Below, piece by piece: positions 31,317 through 40,456 of a DNA stretch of 64,000 nt. The position numbers and the translations under genes are program-made. Source of the DNA: Clostridiaceae bacterium (GTDB lineage Bacteria > Bacillota > Clostridia > Oscillospirales > Acutalibacteraceae). The notes under the pieces are model-generated. The model had not been told where the DNA came from and searched no databases. It was given only the letters and a program-made list of their open reading frames with translations. The stretch lies in contig JAETSR010000003.1 in assembly GCA_021769555.1 (NCBI GenBank), positions 1-64,000 on the forward strand. Direction: 5' to 3'. Within the stretch, counting starts at the first letter, position 1, and each line of letters starts with the position of its first letter.

Positions 31317-31345
31317 AGCATATCACAGGTAAAAGCGAATGTCAA
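31317..31345 (-). promoter_or_regulatory. Early leftward promoter (pR-like)
   Basis: On the minus strand: TTGACA, 17 bases, TATGCT. The -35 is perfect. It drives the Cro-like gene and the early operon and is flanked by O2 and O3. Confidence 0.75.
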
Positions 31346-31352
31346 TAGCTAA

Positions 31353-31368
31353 TTTGCGTTTTTGCGAG
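31353..31368. promoter_or_regulatory. Operator-like palindrome O3
   Basis: TTTGCGTTTTTGCGAG, a degenerate member of the operator set, upstream of the early promoter -35. Confidence 0.55.
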
Positions 31369-31394
31369 AAGTCTTTTTAAGTTTCAAATTTGCT

Positions 31395-31424
31395 CTTGCA
31401 TTTTTGCAACGAAAGGTGTATAGT
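31395..31424 (+). promoter_or_regulatory. Repressor promoter overlapped by operator O4
   Basis: TTGCAT (31396), 17 bases, TATAGT (31419). The operator-like CTTGCATTTTTGCAAC at 31395-31410 covers the -35, so the repressor probably controls its own synthesis. Confidence 0.6.
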
Positions 31425-31447
31425 AGTATCGTTGGGAGGTGATATTC

Positions 31448-32071
31448 ATGACTACAGGGCAGCGGATGAAAATTAGGCGAAAGGAATTAGGGCTGTCAGC
31501 CGAAAAAGTTGCTGAATCATTAGGTGTTTCACCTGCAACGATATATCGATATGAGAACGGCGATATAGAAAAGGTTCCTGGAGATTCTCTTGAGCCCATT
31601 GCTTATATTCTTAAAACCACCCCCGCCGCTCTCATGGGATGGGAAGACCTGGAGCCTGACATGCCGGAGAACATCATACCGTTGCCGAAGACCCGCACTC
31701 TGCCCCTGCTGGGCACCATCGCCTGCGGGCAGCCCATAACGGCTATCCAGGACGATACAGAACTAGTGGAGGTGCCGGAGTATGTGCGGGCTGATTTTGC
31801 CCTCCGTTGCAAGGGCGATAGTATGATAAACGCCCGCATTTTTGACGGAGACGTTGTGTACATCCGTCAGCAGGAGGAAGTTGAAAATGGTGAGATAGCC
31901 GCCGTGCTTATTGGCGAAGAGGCCACACTAAAGAAAGTATTTCTTTATCCTGACCGGCTTATTTTGGAGCCCGCAAACCCTATGTTTGACCCTCTTGTTT
32001 ATAGAAAAGAAGAGATGAATGAAGTGCGGATACTAGGAAAAGCCGTGGCTTTTACAAGCGCGATACGTTAA
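31448..32071 (+). CDS. LexA/CI-type self-cleaving phage repressor
   Basis: About 207 residues. The N-terminal XRE helix-turn-helix is at about 17-45 (LSAEKVAESLGVSPATIYRY). The C-terminal peptidase S24 domain has CKGDSM with the catalytic Ser and EEATLKKVF with the Lys; a TIACGQPI site likely gives the cleavage position. DNA damage would trigger self-cleavage and induction. The ATG at 31448 has GGGAGGTG eight bases upstream. Two possible operator sets surround its promoter. Confidence 0.85.
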   Translation: MTTGQRMKIRRKELGLSAEKVAESLGVSPATIYRYENGDIEKVPGDSLEPIAYILKTTPAALMGWEDLEPDMPENIIPLPKTRTLPLLGTIACGQPITAIQDDTELVEVPEYVRADFALRCKGDSMINARIFDGDVVYIRQQEEVENGEIAAVLIGEEATLKKVFLYPDRLILEPANPMFDPLVYRKEEMNEVRILGKAVAFTSAIR

Positions 32072-32100
32072 GACAATTATGATGAAAAGGGGAATGTAAA

Positions 32101-33255
32101 ATGAAGTGTCCAAAATGCGGCGCAAATGTCCCTTACGGCGCAACCAGCTGTAGCAGCTGCGGGGCAAAATTCAAAACCGCAAAATGTCCCCACTGCGGCA
32201 AAGACCTCATCCCTGGCTCCCCATACTGCCCCTTCTGCCGCAAGGATATCAAGTGGGGCGATAAAAATGAGCAGGGTGCGCGCACGGCAAAGAAGCCGCT
32301 GACAAAACGATGGTGGTTTTGGGCGGCTTGTGTTTTACTTGTTGTTGGGATTGTGGGGAATATTGGGAATGCTGTGACGAAAAAGCAACCTGACAAAACT
32401 GGAAATGGAGCTAAGCGAAATACCTCGTCTTCCTCTTTTTCAAATTTGGACGAGACAGGCCAATCATCCTATCTTGAGGAAGTGTCATCTGGAACAGTAT
32501 CGTCACATGATTCTTCACTTGTAGGCACAGAATTATTTGAAAATATATATGTCCCATTTGCCACACGGGAGAAAACCGGTATTTTTAGTGGTGTTAAGGA
32601 ATACGCACCCAATAGTGGATATACTTATGAAGTTGTAGAACCTACATCAGATACACTCGGTTCGGTAAAATTTATTGATGGCGAAGACAACGTTTTTATA
32701 TCTTTCCTCCCTACAGACGATGGGATAGAGATGATCAGTTCAGTTACTTATCATTATGCTAGCTCGAATTTAGAAGTGACCCGGGCAAATTACTCTACTG
32801 ATAGAGTCCCTGGAAACGATATATTTGAAACTCATATTATCGGGCGCTACACCCAAACTGTTGATGGCCTCGACGCACAAAGAGAGTTCTTGTTTTCTGG
32901 TGAAACATCTGCACCTACTGAGGAGCCCCAGCCCACCTCTGCACCGGCTCCGCATCAATCCCAAGCGCCAGACAACACAACCAGTAGCGCTCCTTCTGAA
33001 AGCCCCACAAAAGCCCCTTCCAAAGCTCCAGCCGATAACAGCAAGCCCAAGTCGACACCAGTACCAGCAGCAACTGAATCGCCCAATAGTCCCACAAAGC
33101 CAGTTGGCGATACTGTTTACTGGACTCCTAATGGTGAAAAGTATCACTCTACATCTGCTTGTGTTTCCCTAAAGCGGTCCAGCACTATTAGTAGTGGCAC
33201 TTTAGATGAGGCCATCAATAGTGGACACGATGAACCTTGTAAGCTATGTCATTAG
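32101..33255 (+). CDS. Zinc-ribbon membrane protein with Pro-rich stalk, prophage cargo
   Basis: 384 residues. The cytoplasmic N-terminus has two zinc ribbons (CPKCGANVPYGATSCSSCG; CPHCGKDLIPGSPYCPFC). A transmembrane helix follows at about 72-92 (WWFWAACVLLVVGIVGNIG). Then come a soluble domain of unknown type and a Ser/Thr/Pro-rich stalk (about 270-335). The end is YWTPNGEKYHSTSACVSLKR with PCKLC, a small Cys-containing domain seen on bacterial surface proteins. It is co-directional with, and 29 bases after, the repressor, so it is probably made in the lysogen. Surface sensing or exclusion is possible. Confidence 0.65.
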   Translation: MKCPKCGANVPYGATSCSSCGAKFKTAKCPHCGKDLIPGSPYCPFCRKDIKWGDKNEQGARTAKKPLTKRWWFWAACVLLVVGIVGNIGNAVTKKQPDKTGNGAKRNTSSSSFSNLDETGQSSYLEEVSSGTVSSHDSSLVGTELFENIYVPFATREKTGIFSGVKEYAPNSGYTYEVVEPTSDTLGSVKFIDGEDNVFISFLPTDDGIEMISSVTYHYASSNLEVTRANYSTDRVPGNDIFETHIIGRYTQTVDGLDAQREFLFSGETSAPTEEPQPTSAPAPHQSQAPDNTTSSAPSESPTKAPSKAPADNSKPKSTPVPAATESPNSPTKPVGDTVYWTPNGEKYHSTSACVSLKRSSTISSGTLDEAINSGHDEPCKLCH

Positions 33256-33270
33256 GTTATGATATAAACG

Positions 33271-33296
33271 GCCCGCTCCTATCCGGGGCGGGCTTT
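33271..33296 (+). terminator. Hairpin terminator before the integrase
   Basis: A 9-bp stem GCCCGCTCC with GGGGCGGGC (one G-U) around TATCC, followed by TTT. It ends the repressor/cargo transcript about 20 bases before the recombinase ribosome binding site. Confidence 0.55.
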
Positions 33297-33317
33297 GCAA
33301 TATGGAGGTAAAGCAAA

Positions 33318-34643
33318 ATGAAGCGAGTATTTATATATGTCCGTGTTTCAACGGAAGAGCAGGCCATTCACGGACTGTCTATCGAGGCCCAGACCGCCGC
33401 TCTTACCGGCTGGGCCAAGGAGCACGAGTGTGTGGTGGTGGGAATTTATACCGACGCCGGTATCTCTGCCCGAAAGCCCGCCCGCAACCGGCCGGAACTG
33501 CAGCGCCTGCTCCGGGACGTTGAGGAAGGGAAAGGGGAGCTGATTATTTTCACTAAACTCGACAGGTGGTTTCGCAATATTTCTGAATACTACAAGGTGC
33601 AGGAAATTCTTGAGAAGCACCATGTGGACTGGAAAACTATCCAGGAGGATTACGACACCACTACCGCCTCCGGGAGGCTGAAAGTCAATATTATGCTCAG
33701 CGTGGCTCAGGATGAGGCTGACCGCACAGGGGAACGGATTAAATTTGTACATCAGGATAAAGTTTTGCGCGGGGAAGTTATCAGTGGCAAAGTACCTTTT
33801 GGGTATAAGATTGAGAACAAGAAAATGACTATTGACCCTGAGACAGCCCCTATAGCTCAGGATATATTTAAGCAGTACACAATTATCCGCTCGATAAATG
33901 CGCTTCGCAAGTATATCCTGGAAAAATACGGCAGGGCGTATGCACACACTTCCCTGAGAATGCTGCTGACTAATGAGCGGTACATCGGCCACGCCCACGG
34001 ACAGGATGATTTCTGCCCTGCGCTGATTGACCCGGAACAGTTCAGGTTATGCCAGGATTTGATTAAAGAAAGAGGCCAGCGCAACCTTACCCGCTCGGAC
34101 AGAGTATATCTGTTTACAGGCCTTGTGCGCTGTGCGGAATGCGGTAATAAACTCTGTGCACATGTGATACATAATAAATACATATACTACCGCTGTACCC
34201 GAAATGATAAGCTTCATTTATGCCCTCATAAGAAGCGGACCAACGAACGGAATATTGAAAAATGGCTTCTGGAAAATCTCGTCTCAAGTTATGAAGAATA
34301 TAACCTTTCATTACAGCGTCAGGCAAAAGAGTCCCGCCAGAAGATAGACACTGAAAAAATCAAGCGTAAAATAGAAAAGCTAAGAGATTTATATCTTAAT
34401 GACCTTATTGACAGAGACTCATATGAGAAAGATTACATATACTTTCGCGACGAACTGAGAAAAGCAGACTCTCATGAAGAAAAACGGCTGAAACCTGTTG
34501 ACGTCAGCGGCCTTTCAGATGTCCTGACTGTATACAGCCTGCTCTCAAGGAGTGAGCAGAAGGAGTTGTGGAATCGTCTTGTAGGGCATATATTGATTAC
34601 AAATAATGATGAATTTTTTGTGTACCCTGTTAGCCATAAGTAG
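33318..34643 (+). CDS. Large serine recombinase (integrase)
   Basis: 441 residues. The catalytic domain starts FIYVRVSTEEQ (the Ser in VRVST is the nucleophile). It continues to about residue 150 with TKLDRWFRN and SGRLKVNIMLSVAQDEAD. A recombinase domain (GKVPFGYKI) follows. Then come a zinc-ribbon-like domain with cysteines (FTGLVRCAECGNKLCAHV, then LCPHKK) and a coiled coil (about 335-395). This is the phage integrase class that acts between short unlike attP/attB sites. The stop is immediately followed by feoB sequence, so attR lies at 34641-34665. The ribosome binding site GGAGG lies before ATG 33318. Confidence 0.93.
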   Translation: MKRVFIYVRVSTEEQAIHGLSIEAQTAALTGWAKEHECVVVGIYTDAGISARKPARNRPELQRLLRDVEEGKGELIIFTKLDRWFRNISEYYKVQEILEKHHVDWKTIQEDYDTTTASGRLKVNIMLSVAQDEADRTGERIKFVHQDKVLRGEVISGKVPFGYKIENKKMTIDPETAPIAQDIFKQYTIIRSINALRKYILEKYGRAYAHTSLRMLLTNERYIGHAHGQDDFCPALIDPEQFRLCQDLIKERGQRNLTRSDRVYLFTGLVRCAECGNKLCAHVIHNKYIYYRCTRNDKLHLCPHKKRTNERNIEKWLLENLVSSYEEYNLSLQRQAKESRQKIDTEKIKRKIEKLRDLYLNDLIDRDSYEKDYIYFRDELRKADSHEEKRLKPVDVSGLSDVLTVYSLLSRSEQKELWNRLVGHILITNNDEFFVYPVSHK

Positions 34644-36403
34644 GGGTTCCAACAGGAAACTGGCCCGGAAAGACCGTCACCAACGCCCAGGGCTACTGCT
34701 CACACAAAAACAAAGGCTACATTCTCGTGGACCTGCCCGGCTGCTACTCCCTTCAGGCCCACTCCGCCGAGGAGGAGGCCGCCCGGGACTTCCTCACCTC
34801 CGGCGGGCCGGACTGCACTATCGCCGTATGCGACGCCACCTGTCTTGAGCGCAACCTGAATTTAGTATTGCAGGTGCTGGAGCTCACGCCCAATCTTGTT
34901 GTGTGCGTGAACCTTCTGGATGAGGCGAAGCGCCGGGGGGTAGAAGTTGACCTTCCGAAGCTCAGCAGCCTTCTTGGGGTGCCGGCAGTAGGGGCCTCGG
35001 CCAGGGACGGCGAGGGGCTGGGCGAGCTCATGGACCGGGTGGAGGAGCTGTGCAAAAATCCCCGCTGCAACCCGGACTTCCCGGTTATGGACCCTGTTAT
35101 GCGGGTACATGAGGCCCAGTGGATAGCCGAGGCAGCCGTGCGCCGGCAGCAGGATAACCCCTCCAACTCCCGGGACCGGAAAATCGACCGGGTGCTCACA
35201 AGCCCCCTTACCGGCTTTCCCATTATGCTTTTAATGCTGCTGGGAATATTCTGGCTCACCATAACCGGGGCGAATTACCCTTCACAGCTGCTCAGTGAGG
35301 GGCTGTTTTGGCTGGGGGACTGCATTCGGGACAGGTTCGTCTATCTCGGGGCTCCGGACTGGCTCACCGGGCTTGTCTGCGACGGCATGTATCGCACGCT
35401 GGCGTGGGTCGTGGCGGTCATGCTGCCGCCTATGGCCATATTCTTCCCGCTGTTCACCCTTTTGGAGGATTTGGGGTATCTGCCCAGAGTGGCGTTCAAC
35501 CTCGACAGGTGCTTTCAGAGCTGCGGCGCCTGCGGAAAGCAGGCCCTGACTACCTGCATGGGCTTCGGCTGCAACGCCGCCGGCGTGGTGGGCTGCCGCA
35601 TAATCGACTCCCCCCGGGAGCGCCTGATTGCCATGCTCACAAATAACTTTGTGCCCTGCAACGGCCGCCTGCCCATGCTAATCTCCCTGATAAGCATGTT
35701 CTTCGTGGGGGCCGCGGGGGGCCTTTCGGCCTCTGTGCTGTCCTCGGCAATACTGGTGGGGCTGATAGCTTTAGGCGTTCTCATGACCCTGGCGGTATCA
35801 AAGTTTCTTTCGGCAACGGTGCTCAAGGGCGTGCCCAGCTCATTCACCCTGGAGCTGCCCCCATACAGAAAGCCCCAGCTGGGCAAGGTGATAGTCCGCT
35901 CAATACTAGACCGCACCCTCTTTGTGCTGGGCCGGGCCGCTTCCGTAGCCGCGCCGGCAGGGCTTGTCATCTGGCTTCTGGCGAATATAAGCGTTGGCGG
36001 CGATACTCTCCTTGCCCACTGCGCCGGCTTCCTGGACCCATTCGCCAGGGTCTTCGGCCTGGACGGGGTGATACTGCTGGCCTTTATCCTGGGCCTGCCT
36101 GCCAATGAGATAGTCATACCCCTTATTATAATGGCGTATCTGTCCCAGGGGAGCCTTATGGAGCTCTCGGACCTTACGGCCCTCAGGACCCTGCTTGTTG
36201 ACAACGGCTGGACCTGGGTGACGGCCCTGTGCGTGATGGTGTTCTCCCTCATGCACTGGCCCTGCTCCACCACCTGCCTGACTATAAAAAAAGAGAGCGG
36301 CAGCTGGAAGTGGACCGCCGCCGCTGTCATTATCCCCACCGTATGCGGGCTGGGGCTGTGCTTTGTGATTGCCAACGCCTGCCGCCTGCTGGGGCTGGCT
36401 TAG
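34640..36403 (+). pseudogene. feoB: feoB, 3' part, interrupted by the prophage
   Basis: About 585 codons of FeoB are present. The open frame begins at the junction. It has TGNWPGKTV (G2 region), LVDLPGCYSLQ (G3), CVNLLDEAKRRG (G4) and GASARDGEG (G5), then the permease core with ACGKQALTTCMGFGCNAAG and the usual nine or so transmembrane helices. The start and the G1 P-loop (GNPNSGKTT-type) are missing and should be at the far side of the prophage. FeoB imports ferrous iron. The ORF from a GTG at 34727 might be made, but without the P-loop it should not bind GTP normally. Confidence 0.88.
34641..34665. other. Prophage right attachment junction (attR) in feoB
   Basis: The integrase stop (34641-34643) abuts the feoB reading frame. 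From about 34649 the sequence reads P-T-G-N-W-P-G-K-T-V, the conserved switch segment of FeoB, whose N-terminal P-loop is not here. The crossover must lie near 34644-34660. The left half of the pair is outside the window, so the core sequence is not resolved. Confidence 0.7.
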
Positions 36404-36787
36404 CTATATGGTGATATAGGGCTCGAGCTCCCTGTACAGCGACTCGCCCACGCCCTTCACCTCCATCAGCTCCTCGGGAGCGATGAAGCCGCCGTAGGCT
36501 TCCCGATAATCAATAATGCGCTGGGCCAGCGCCGGGCCGACTCCCGGCAGACGGTCCAGCGTGTCTTTATCTGCTGTGTTTATGTTCACGAGAAGTTCTG
36601 GACTTTCAGGCTCGTCCAGCCCGGCAGAGGGTTCTCCCTGTGTTATCCTGACCTCATTCCCCTCCTGGTCATAGTAAGCCCGGGTCAGGGTGTACACGTC
36701 CGCCTCTCCCCTCTGGCATAGGCGCGCGAGGCAGACAGCGATTGAGAGCAGAAGTACCACGAGCAGCCCCCGCCTGCCCCTGTTCAA
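36404..36787 (-). CDS. ComEA-like helix-hairpin-helix protein
   Basis: 127 residues. An N-terminal transmembrane helix (about 6-22) and a short acidic linker lead to a double helix-hairpin-helix (VNINTADKDTLDRLPGVGPA, then IDYREAYGGFIAPEELMEVK and GVGESL) typical of ComEA, the DNA receptor in transformation. It ends in PYITI. No comEC follows here. The TTG start overlaps the rluB stop. It converges with feoB with no gap. Confidence 0.8.
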   Translation of the reverse strand: MNRGRRGLLVVLLLSIAVCLARLCQRGEADVYTLTRAYYDQEGNEVRITQGEPSAGLDEPESPELLVNINTADKDTLDRLPGVGPALAQRIIDYREAYGGFIAPEELMEVKGVGESLYRELEPYITI

Positions 36788-37521
36788 CGTCCCCGGCCCT
36801 TCCCGGACTCAGCCAGCAGCCCGGCTATCTCCTCCCGGCTCAGCTCCCTATGCTTTCCCTGGAGCAGCATGGAGAGGCGCACCGGGCCTATGGCCGTGCG
36901 CTTGAGCCGCGCAACCTCAAGGCCCATGGACTCGCACATGCGGCGTATCTCCCGGTTTCGGCCCTCGTACAGCACTATCTCCACCACCGCCCGGCCTGGC
37001 TGCTGCTCAAGGACCCGGGCCTTTGCCGGGGCGGTCATGCGGCCGTCCAGCATTATGCCGGTGCTGAGCTTTATGAGCTGTTCCTCGGTTATGCCGGGGC
37101 GTATTGTCACCCTGTAGGTCTTTGCCACATGGGTCTTGGGGTGTGAGACGGCGTTGGCGAGATTCCCGTCGTTCGTCATAATCAGCAGGCCCTCGGAGTC
37201 CTTGTCAAGCCTGCCCACCGGGTATACCCGCCCGGGCACGTCCTCCACAAGCTGGGCCACGCATTTCCTCCCCCGCTCGTCCTCCATGGTGGTGACGAAG
37301 CCCCGGGGCTTATGCAGGGCGAGGTATATTTTGCCGGAGCTGCCCCCTATGGGCTGGCCGTCCACGGCTATCACGTCCTTATTCGGCCGGGCGCTGTCCC
37401 CCAGCTTTACGGGCCTGCCGTTCACCGTAACCCGGCCCTCCTGTATCAGCTGCTCGGCCTTGCGGCGGGAGGCCATCCCCGCCTGGGCTATGAGCTTCTG
37501 CACTCTCTCAGGCTGTGCCAA
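36784..37521 (-). CDS. rluB: Ribosomal large subunit pseudouridine synthase B
   Basis: 245 residues. An N-terminal S4 RNA-binding domain (about 5-60, RVQKLIAQAGMASRRKAEQL) is followed by the RsuA/RluB catalytic domain with VGRLDKDSEGLLIMTNDG (Asp nucleophile) and YEGRNREIRRMCESMG. It modifies 23S rRNA. The TTG start follows GGAGGG by seven bases. It is coupled to comEA. Confidence 0.88.
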   Translation of the reverse strand: MAQPERVQKLIAQAGMASRRKAEQLIQEGRVTVNGRPVKLGDSARPNKDVIAVDGQPIGGSSGKIYLALHKPRGFVTTMEDERGRKCVAQLVEDVPGRVYPVGRLDKDSEGLLIMTNDGNLANAVSHPKTHVAKTYRVTIRPGITEEQLIKLSTGIMLDGRMTAPAKARVLEQQPGRAVVEIVLYEGRNREIRRMCESMGLEVARLKRTAIGPVRLSMLLQGKHRELSREEIAGLLAESGKGRGR

Positions 37522-37575
37522 ACCGCGTCCCTCCTTTTTACTTCTCAGATATTATGTCAATATAAATATTTTATG

Positions 37576-38712
37576 TCAAGTAAATGTATTCTTGAAAAAG
37601 CCGGTAAGCTTTTCCCACCATGTGCGCTCCGGGAGCACAACGGGCTCCGCGCCCTCTGCGGCGATTATGGGCACGCTGTATATCTCCCCGCCTCCGGAGA
37701 GGTACTGCACCCGGCCTATCCTCTCCCCCGCCCTCACCGGCGCGTAGAGGAACTTGGGCAGGAGCACCCGGCTCTCGATACCCTCCGCCTCATCTATAGG
37801 GAGGGTCATACTCACCTGCTGCCCGGCTATGGGGGGCACGCACTGTTTATCCGAGCCCGCCACGGGTATGCCCTCCGGAAGGGCCTCTGAACCCATGTTC
37901 ACGGTCTTTACCTTGGAAAAGCCGTAGTCGAACATCGCCATATGGTCGTCCCAGTCGTCAGGGGCATTGAGGGTGACGGCTATGAGCGTGGTGCCGTCTC
38001 GCTCCGCCGCCGAGACAAGGGTGCGGCCCGCCTTCTTGGTAAAGCCCGTCTTTATTCCGATACAGCCGTCGTATATGCGCAGAAGCTTATTGTGGTTCTC
38101 ATAGCTTATCCTCTGCTCCGGCTCGATAAACTCCACCTGCAGAGTTGAGCTGCCGGCTATCCGGGCGAACTCCTCATTCTCAAGGGCCTCCCGGCCCAGA
38201 AGGGCCATGTCGTAGGCCGTTGAGTAGTGCTCGTCGTCGTCCAGGCCCGAGGGGGTGACAAAGTTTGTATCGGTCATGCCTATCTCCCCGGCCCGCTCGT
38301 TCATAAGCTGCGCGAAGCCCTCCTGGCTGCCGCCAAGATATATTGCCGCGGCATTGGCCGCGTCGTTTCCGGAAGCTAAGAGCATACCCGAGGTGAGGTT
38401 CACAAGGGTCAGCCGGTCCCCCTCCTTCAGGCCCATGGATGAGCCCTCCACCATCACCATTTCTGAGGTTATGTCAATCACCGGGTCGTCGGAGCGCTCG
38501 GCCTCCTCGAGGGTGAGCAGGGCCGTCATTATCTTGGTGGTGCTGGCCATGGCCAGCTTCTCCCGGGAGTTTTTCTCGAATATCACAGTGCCGTCGTCGC
38601 CGGAGATAAGTATGGCGCTCTGAGCCGATACCCCCGGTTCCCCTGCCGCTTTCACTGATGGCGCCGGCAGCAGCAGTAACAGTACGGCCAGCAGCAAAAT
38701 TACTCTTTTCAT
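37576..38712 (-). CDS. D-alanyl-D-alanine carboxypeptidase (DacF-like)
   Basis: About 378 residues. A signal peptide (about 1-22, ILLLAVLLLLLPAPSVKA) precedes a penicillin-binding domain with S-x-x-K (MASTTKIMTALL), S-x-N (LLASGNDAANAA) and KTG (GIKTGFTKKAG). The C-terminal PBP5-type beta domain and a final amphipathic anchor follow. It trims the stem peptides of peptidoglycan. The ATG at 38712 is used; an upstream GTG would add a short tail. It lies upstream of ytfJ in a spore-related neighbourhood, as dacF does. Confidence 0.85.
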   Translation of the reverse strand: MKRVILLLAVLLLLLPAPSVKAAGEPGVSAQSAILISGDDGTVIFEKNSREKLAMASTTKIMTALLTLEEAERSDDPVIDITSEMVMVEGSSMGLKEGDRLTLVNLTSGMLLASGNDAANAAAIYLGGSQEGFAQLMNERAGEIGMTDTNFVTPSGLDDDEHYSTAYDMALLGREALENEEFARIAGSSTLQVEFIEPEQRISYENHNKLLRIYDGCIGIKTGFTKKAGRTLVSAAERDGTTLIAVTLNAPDDWDDHMAMFDYGFSKVKTVNMGSEALPEGIPVAGSDKQCVPPIAGQQVSMTLPIDEAEGIESRVLLPKFLYAPVRAGERIGRVQYLSGGGEIYSVPIIAAEGAEPVVLPERTWWEKLTGFFKNTFT

Positions 38713-38757
38713 AACACACACCGCCTCTCCACACAAGATATGCGGACAGGCGCCGGG

Positions 38758-39186
38758 TTATTCTGCCGGTTTCTCTCCGGCTTCGGCCTCAGACATATCC
38801 TCCTTAGGCTCGTCCTTCTTTTTGTTGAACAGGGATGAGAGCATATCCGCAATGTCGGGTATTTTTTCCAGCGCCCTGTCGACCGGGCTGAAATAGGGCT
38901 CTATCTGGATGACCCGCACATTCCCGCCGTGTATGGACAAAAAGGCCACCGGGCTCACAGTCACCCCCGCGCCGCTGCCCCCGGCAAAGAGCCCCCCGGC
39001 GGGCTGGGACTTTGAGGGCAGGTCCGAGCCCCCGGCGGCGAAGCCGTAGTTCACCCGGGAGATTGGGATAACTGTCGTGCCGTCGGGAGTTGTGATAGGG
39101 TCGCCCACCACGGTGTTCACGTCCACCATCTGCTTGATTTTGTCCATGCTCACGCTCAAAAGGCCGTTTACCTTATTCTCGCTCAT
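38758..39186 (-). CDS. ytfJ: Sporulation protein YtfJ / GerW family
   Basis: 142 residues. The DPITTPDGTTVIPISRVNYG, then GGGSGAGVTVSPVAFL pattern, is the YtfJ/GerW signature. An acidic C-terminus follows. In Bacillus it is needed for germination. The short tail ends EAGEKPAE. Presence suggests a spore-former. It overlaps the DUF2953 gene by four bases. Confidence 0.88.
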   Translation of the reverse strand: MSENKVNGLLSVSMDKIKQMVDVNTVVGDPITTPDGTTVIPISRVNYGFAAGGSDLPSKSQPAGGLFAGGSGAGVTVSPVAFLSIHGGNVRVIQIEPYFSPVDRALEKIPDIADMLSSLFNKKKDEPKEDMSEAEAGEKPAE

Positions 39187-39869
39187 TTCTTATTCTTCCT
39201 TTCGCTGTGTAATATCCTTCTAAGGGGCCTCAGGCTCTTGAGCACAAGCTTTAGCCCCTCTGTCAGCACAAAAAACGGACGCATTGAGAGCTCCGCGGAG
39301 AAATCCACCCTGCTCTCCCAGAGGTCATAGCTGAGGTCCACCGTCACGCCCTTGTCTTTGCAGGGCAAAAGTGTGAACAGCACCCCGCACGCGGAATAGA
39401 CACCGGCGGATATCCTGCCGAAAAGCTCCGCTCCCGCCGCCGCGTCACCGGCCCCGGCCACACATAAGTATAGGTCGAAGCGCCTGAGCCTAAGCCGCCT
39501 CAGTATCCCCGCCGAGGCCTGTCCCAGGAGGCTGATAAGCTCGCCTATGGCCTGGAGAAATCCTCCCAGGCCCTCCCGCTTCAAAGAGGCCTTTATCCTA
39601 TCGGCTATCCCCGGCCCGCCTGATTTCTCCGGCTTTTTCTGCTTCTCGGGCTTTTCTTCACTGGCAGGCTCCTCCGGTCCCTCCTCAGGCTCGCTGGGGA
39701 GAATGGGGATGTCCAGGAAAAGGTACTTTATCCTGAGGCGGAACACTCCGTCAAAGGAGAGCTGGGCTCGCACCGGCACAAGAGTCAGCAGAAGCAATAG
39801 GGCCAGCAGCCCCAATATGAAATACAAGATAAACAGTAATATATATATAACTATCATCCGCTGCCTCAC
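39183..39869 (-). CDS. DUF2953 membrane protein
   Basis: 228 residues. One N-terminal transmembrane helix (about 8-30), then a long Glu/Lys/Pro-rich linker (EEGPEEPASEEKPEKQKKPE) and a domain with YDLWESRVDFSAELSM. It usually accompanies ytfJ in spore formers; function unknown. The GTG start overlaps the scpB stop. Confidence 0.75.
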   Translation of the reverse strand: MRQRMIVIYILLFILYFILGLLALLLLLTLVPVRAQLSFDGVFRLRIKYLFLDIPILPSEPEEGPEEPASEEKPEKQKKPEKSGGPGIADRIKASLKREGLGGFLQAIGELISLLGQASAGILRRLRLRRFDLYLCVAGAGDAAAGAELFGRISAGVYSACGVLFTLLPCKDKGVTVDLSYDLWESRVDFSAELSMRPFFVLTEGLKLVLKSLRPLRRILHSERKNKK

Positions 39870-40456
39870 ACGTCAAGAGTTATCTGCTCCGGTCCGTCGT
39901 CCTCCCCGTCGTCGTCGGAGCCTTCCTCCTGCTCCTGCTGGCCGCCCTCTCCCGGGGGCGGGGGCAGGCGGTCGATGGACTCAAGCTGGAAGCACCGAAG
40001 GAAGTTCTCCGTGGTGCCGTAGAGCAGCGGGCGCCCGGGGAGCTCGAGCCTTCCCCGCTCCTCCAAAAGCCCCTTCTGTACCAGGCTCCCCACGACCCCG
40101 GAGCAGTCCACGCCCCGGACCTGCTCGACGAAGGCCTTAGTCACCGGCTGGTTATATGCCACCACCGCCAGCACCTCCATTGCCGCCTGGGACAGTGGGG
40201 TGTTCCGCTTCAGGTCCAGGGCCGCGCGCACAGGCTCGATAAAAGCCGGGTTCGTGCAGAACTGGGCCGAGTCCCCAAGCATGAGAAGGTGCACGCCGCT
40301 TTGTGGGGTATTGTATTTTTCCTGTAAGGCCAAGACCATCTTCTCAACCGCTGCTGTGCGCACGCCCAGCACCTGGGCTATCCTGTCCAGGGCCACGGGC
40401 TCGCCGCTGGCGAATAGAATGGCCTCGGCCCGGCCTGCAAGTTCCTCTGTACTCAC
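39866..40456 (-). CDS. scpB: Segregation and condensation protein B
   Basis: About 196 residues. Two winged-helix domains, with EAILFASGEPVALDRIAQVL at the start and LAVVAYNQPVTKAFVEQVRG in the second, are typical of ScpB. The C-terminus is an acidic disordered tail. It works with ScpA and SMC to condense chromosomes. The GTG at 40456 overlaps the scpA stop as GTGA, which fixes the start. Confidence 0.92.
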   Translation of the reverse strand: MSTEELAGRAEAILFASGEPVALDRIAQVLGVRTAAVEKMVLALQEKYNTPQSGVHLLMLGDSAQFCTNPAFIEPVRAALDLKRNTPLSQAAMEVLAVVAYNQPVTKAFVEQVRGVDCSGVVGSLVQKGLLEERGRLELPGRPLLYGTTENFLRCFQLESIDRLPPPPGEGGQQEQEEGSDDDGEDDGPEQITLDV

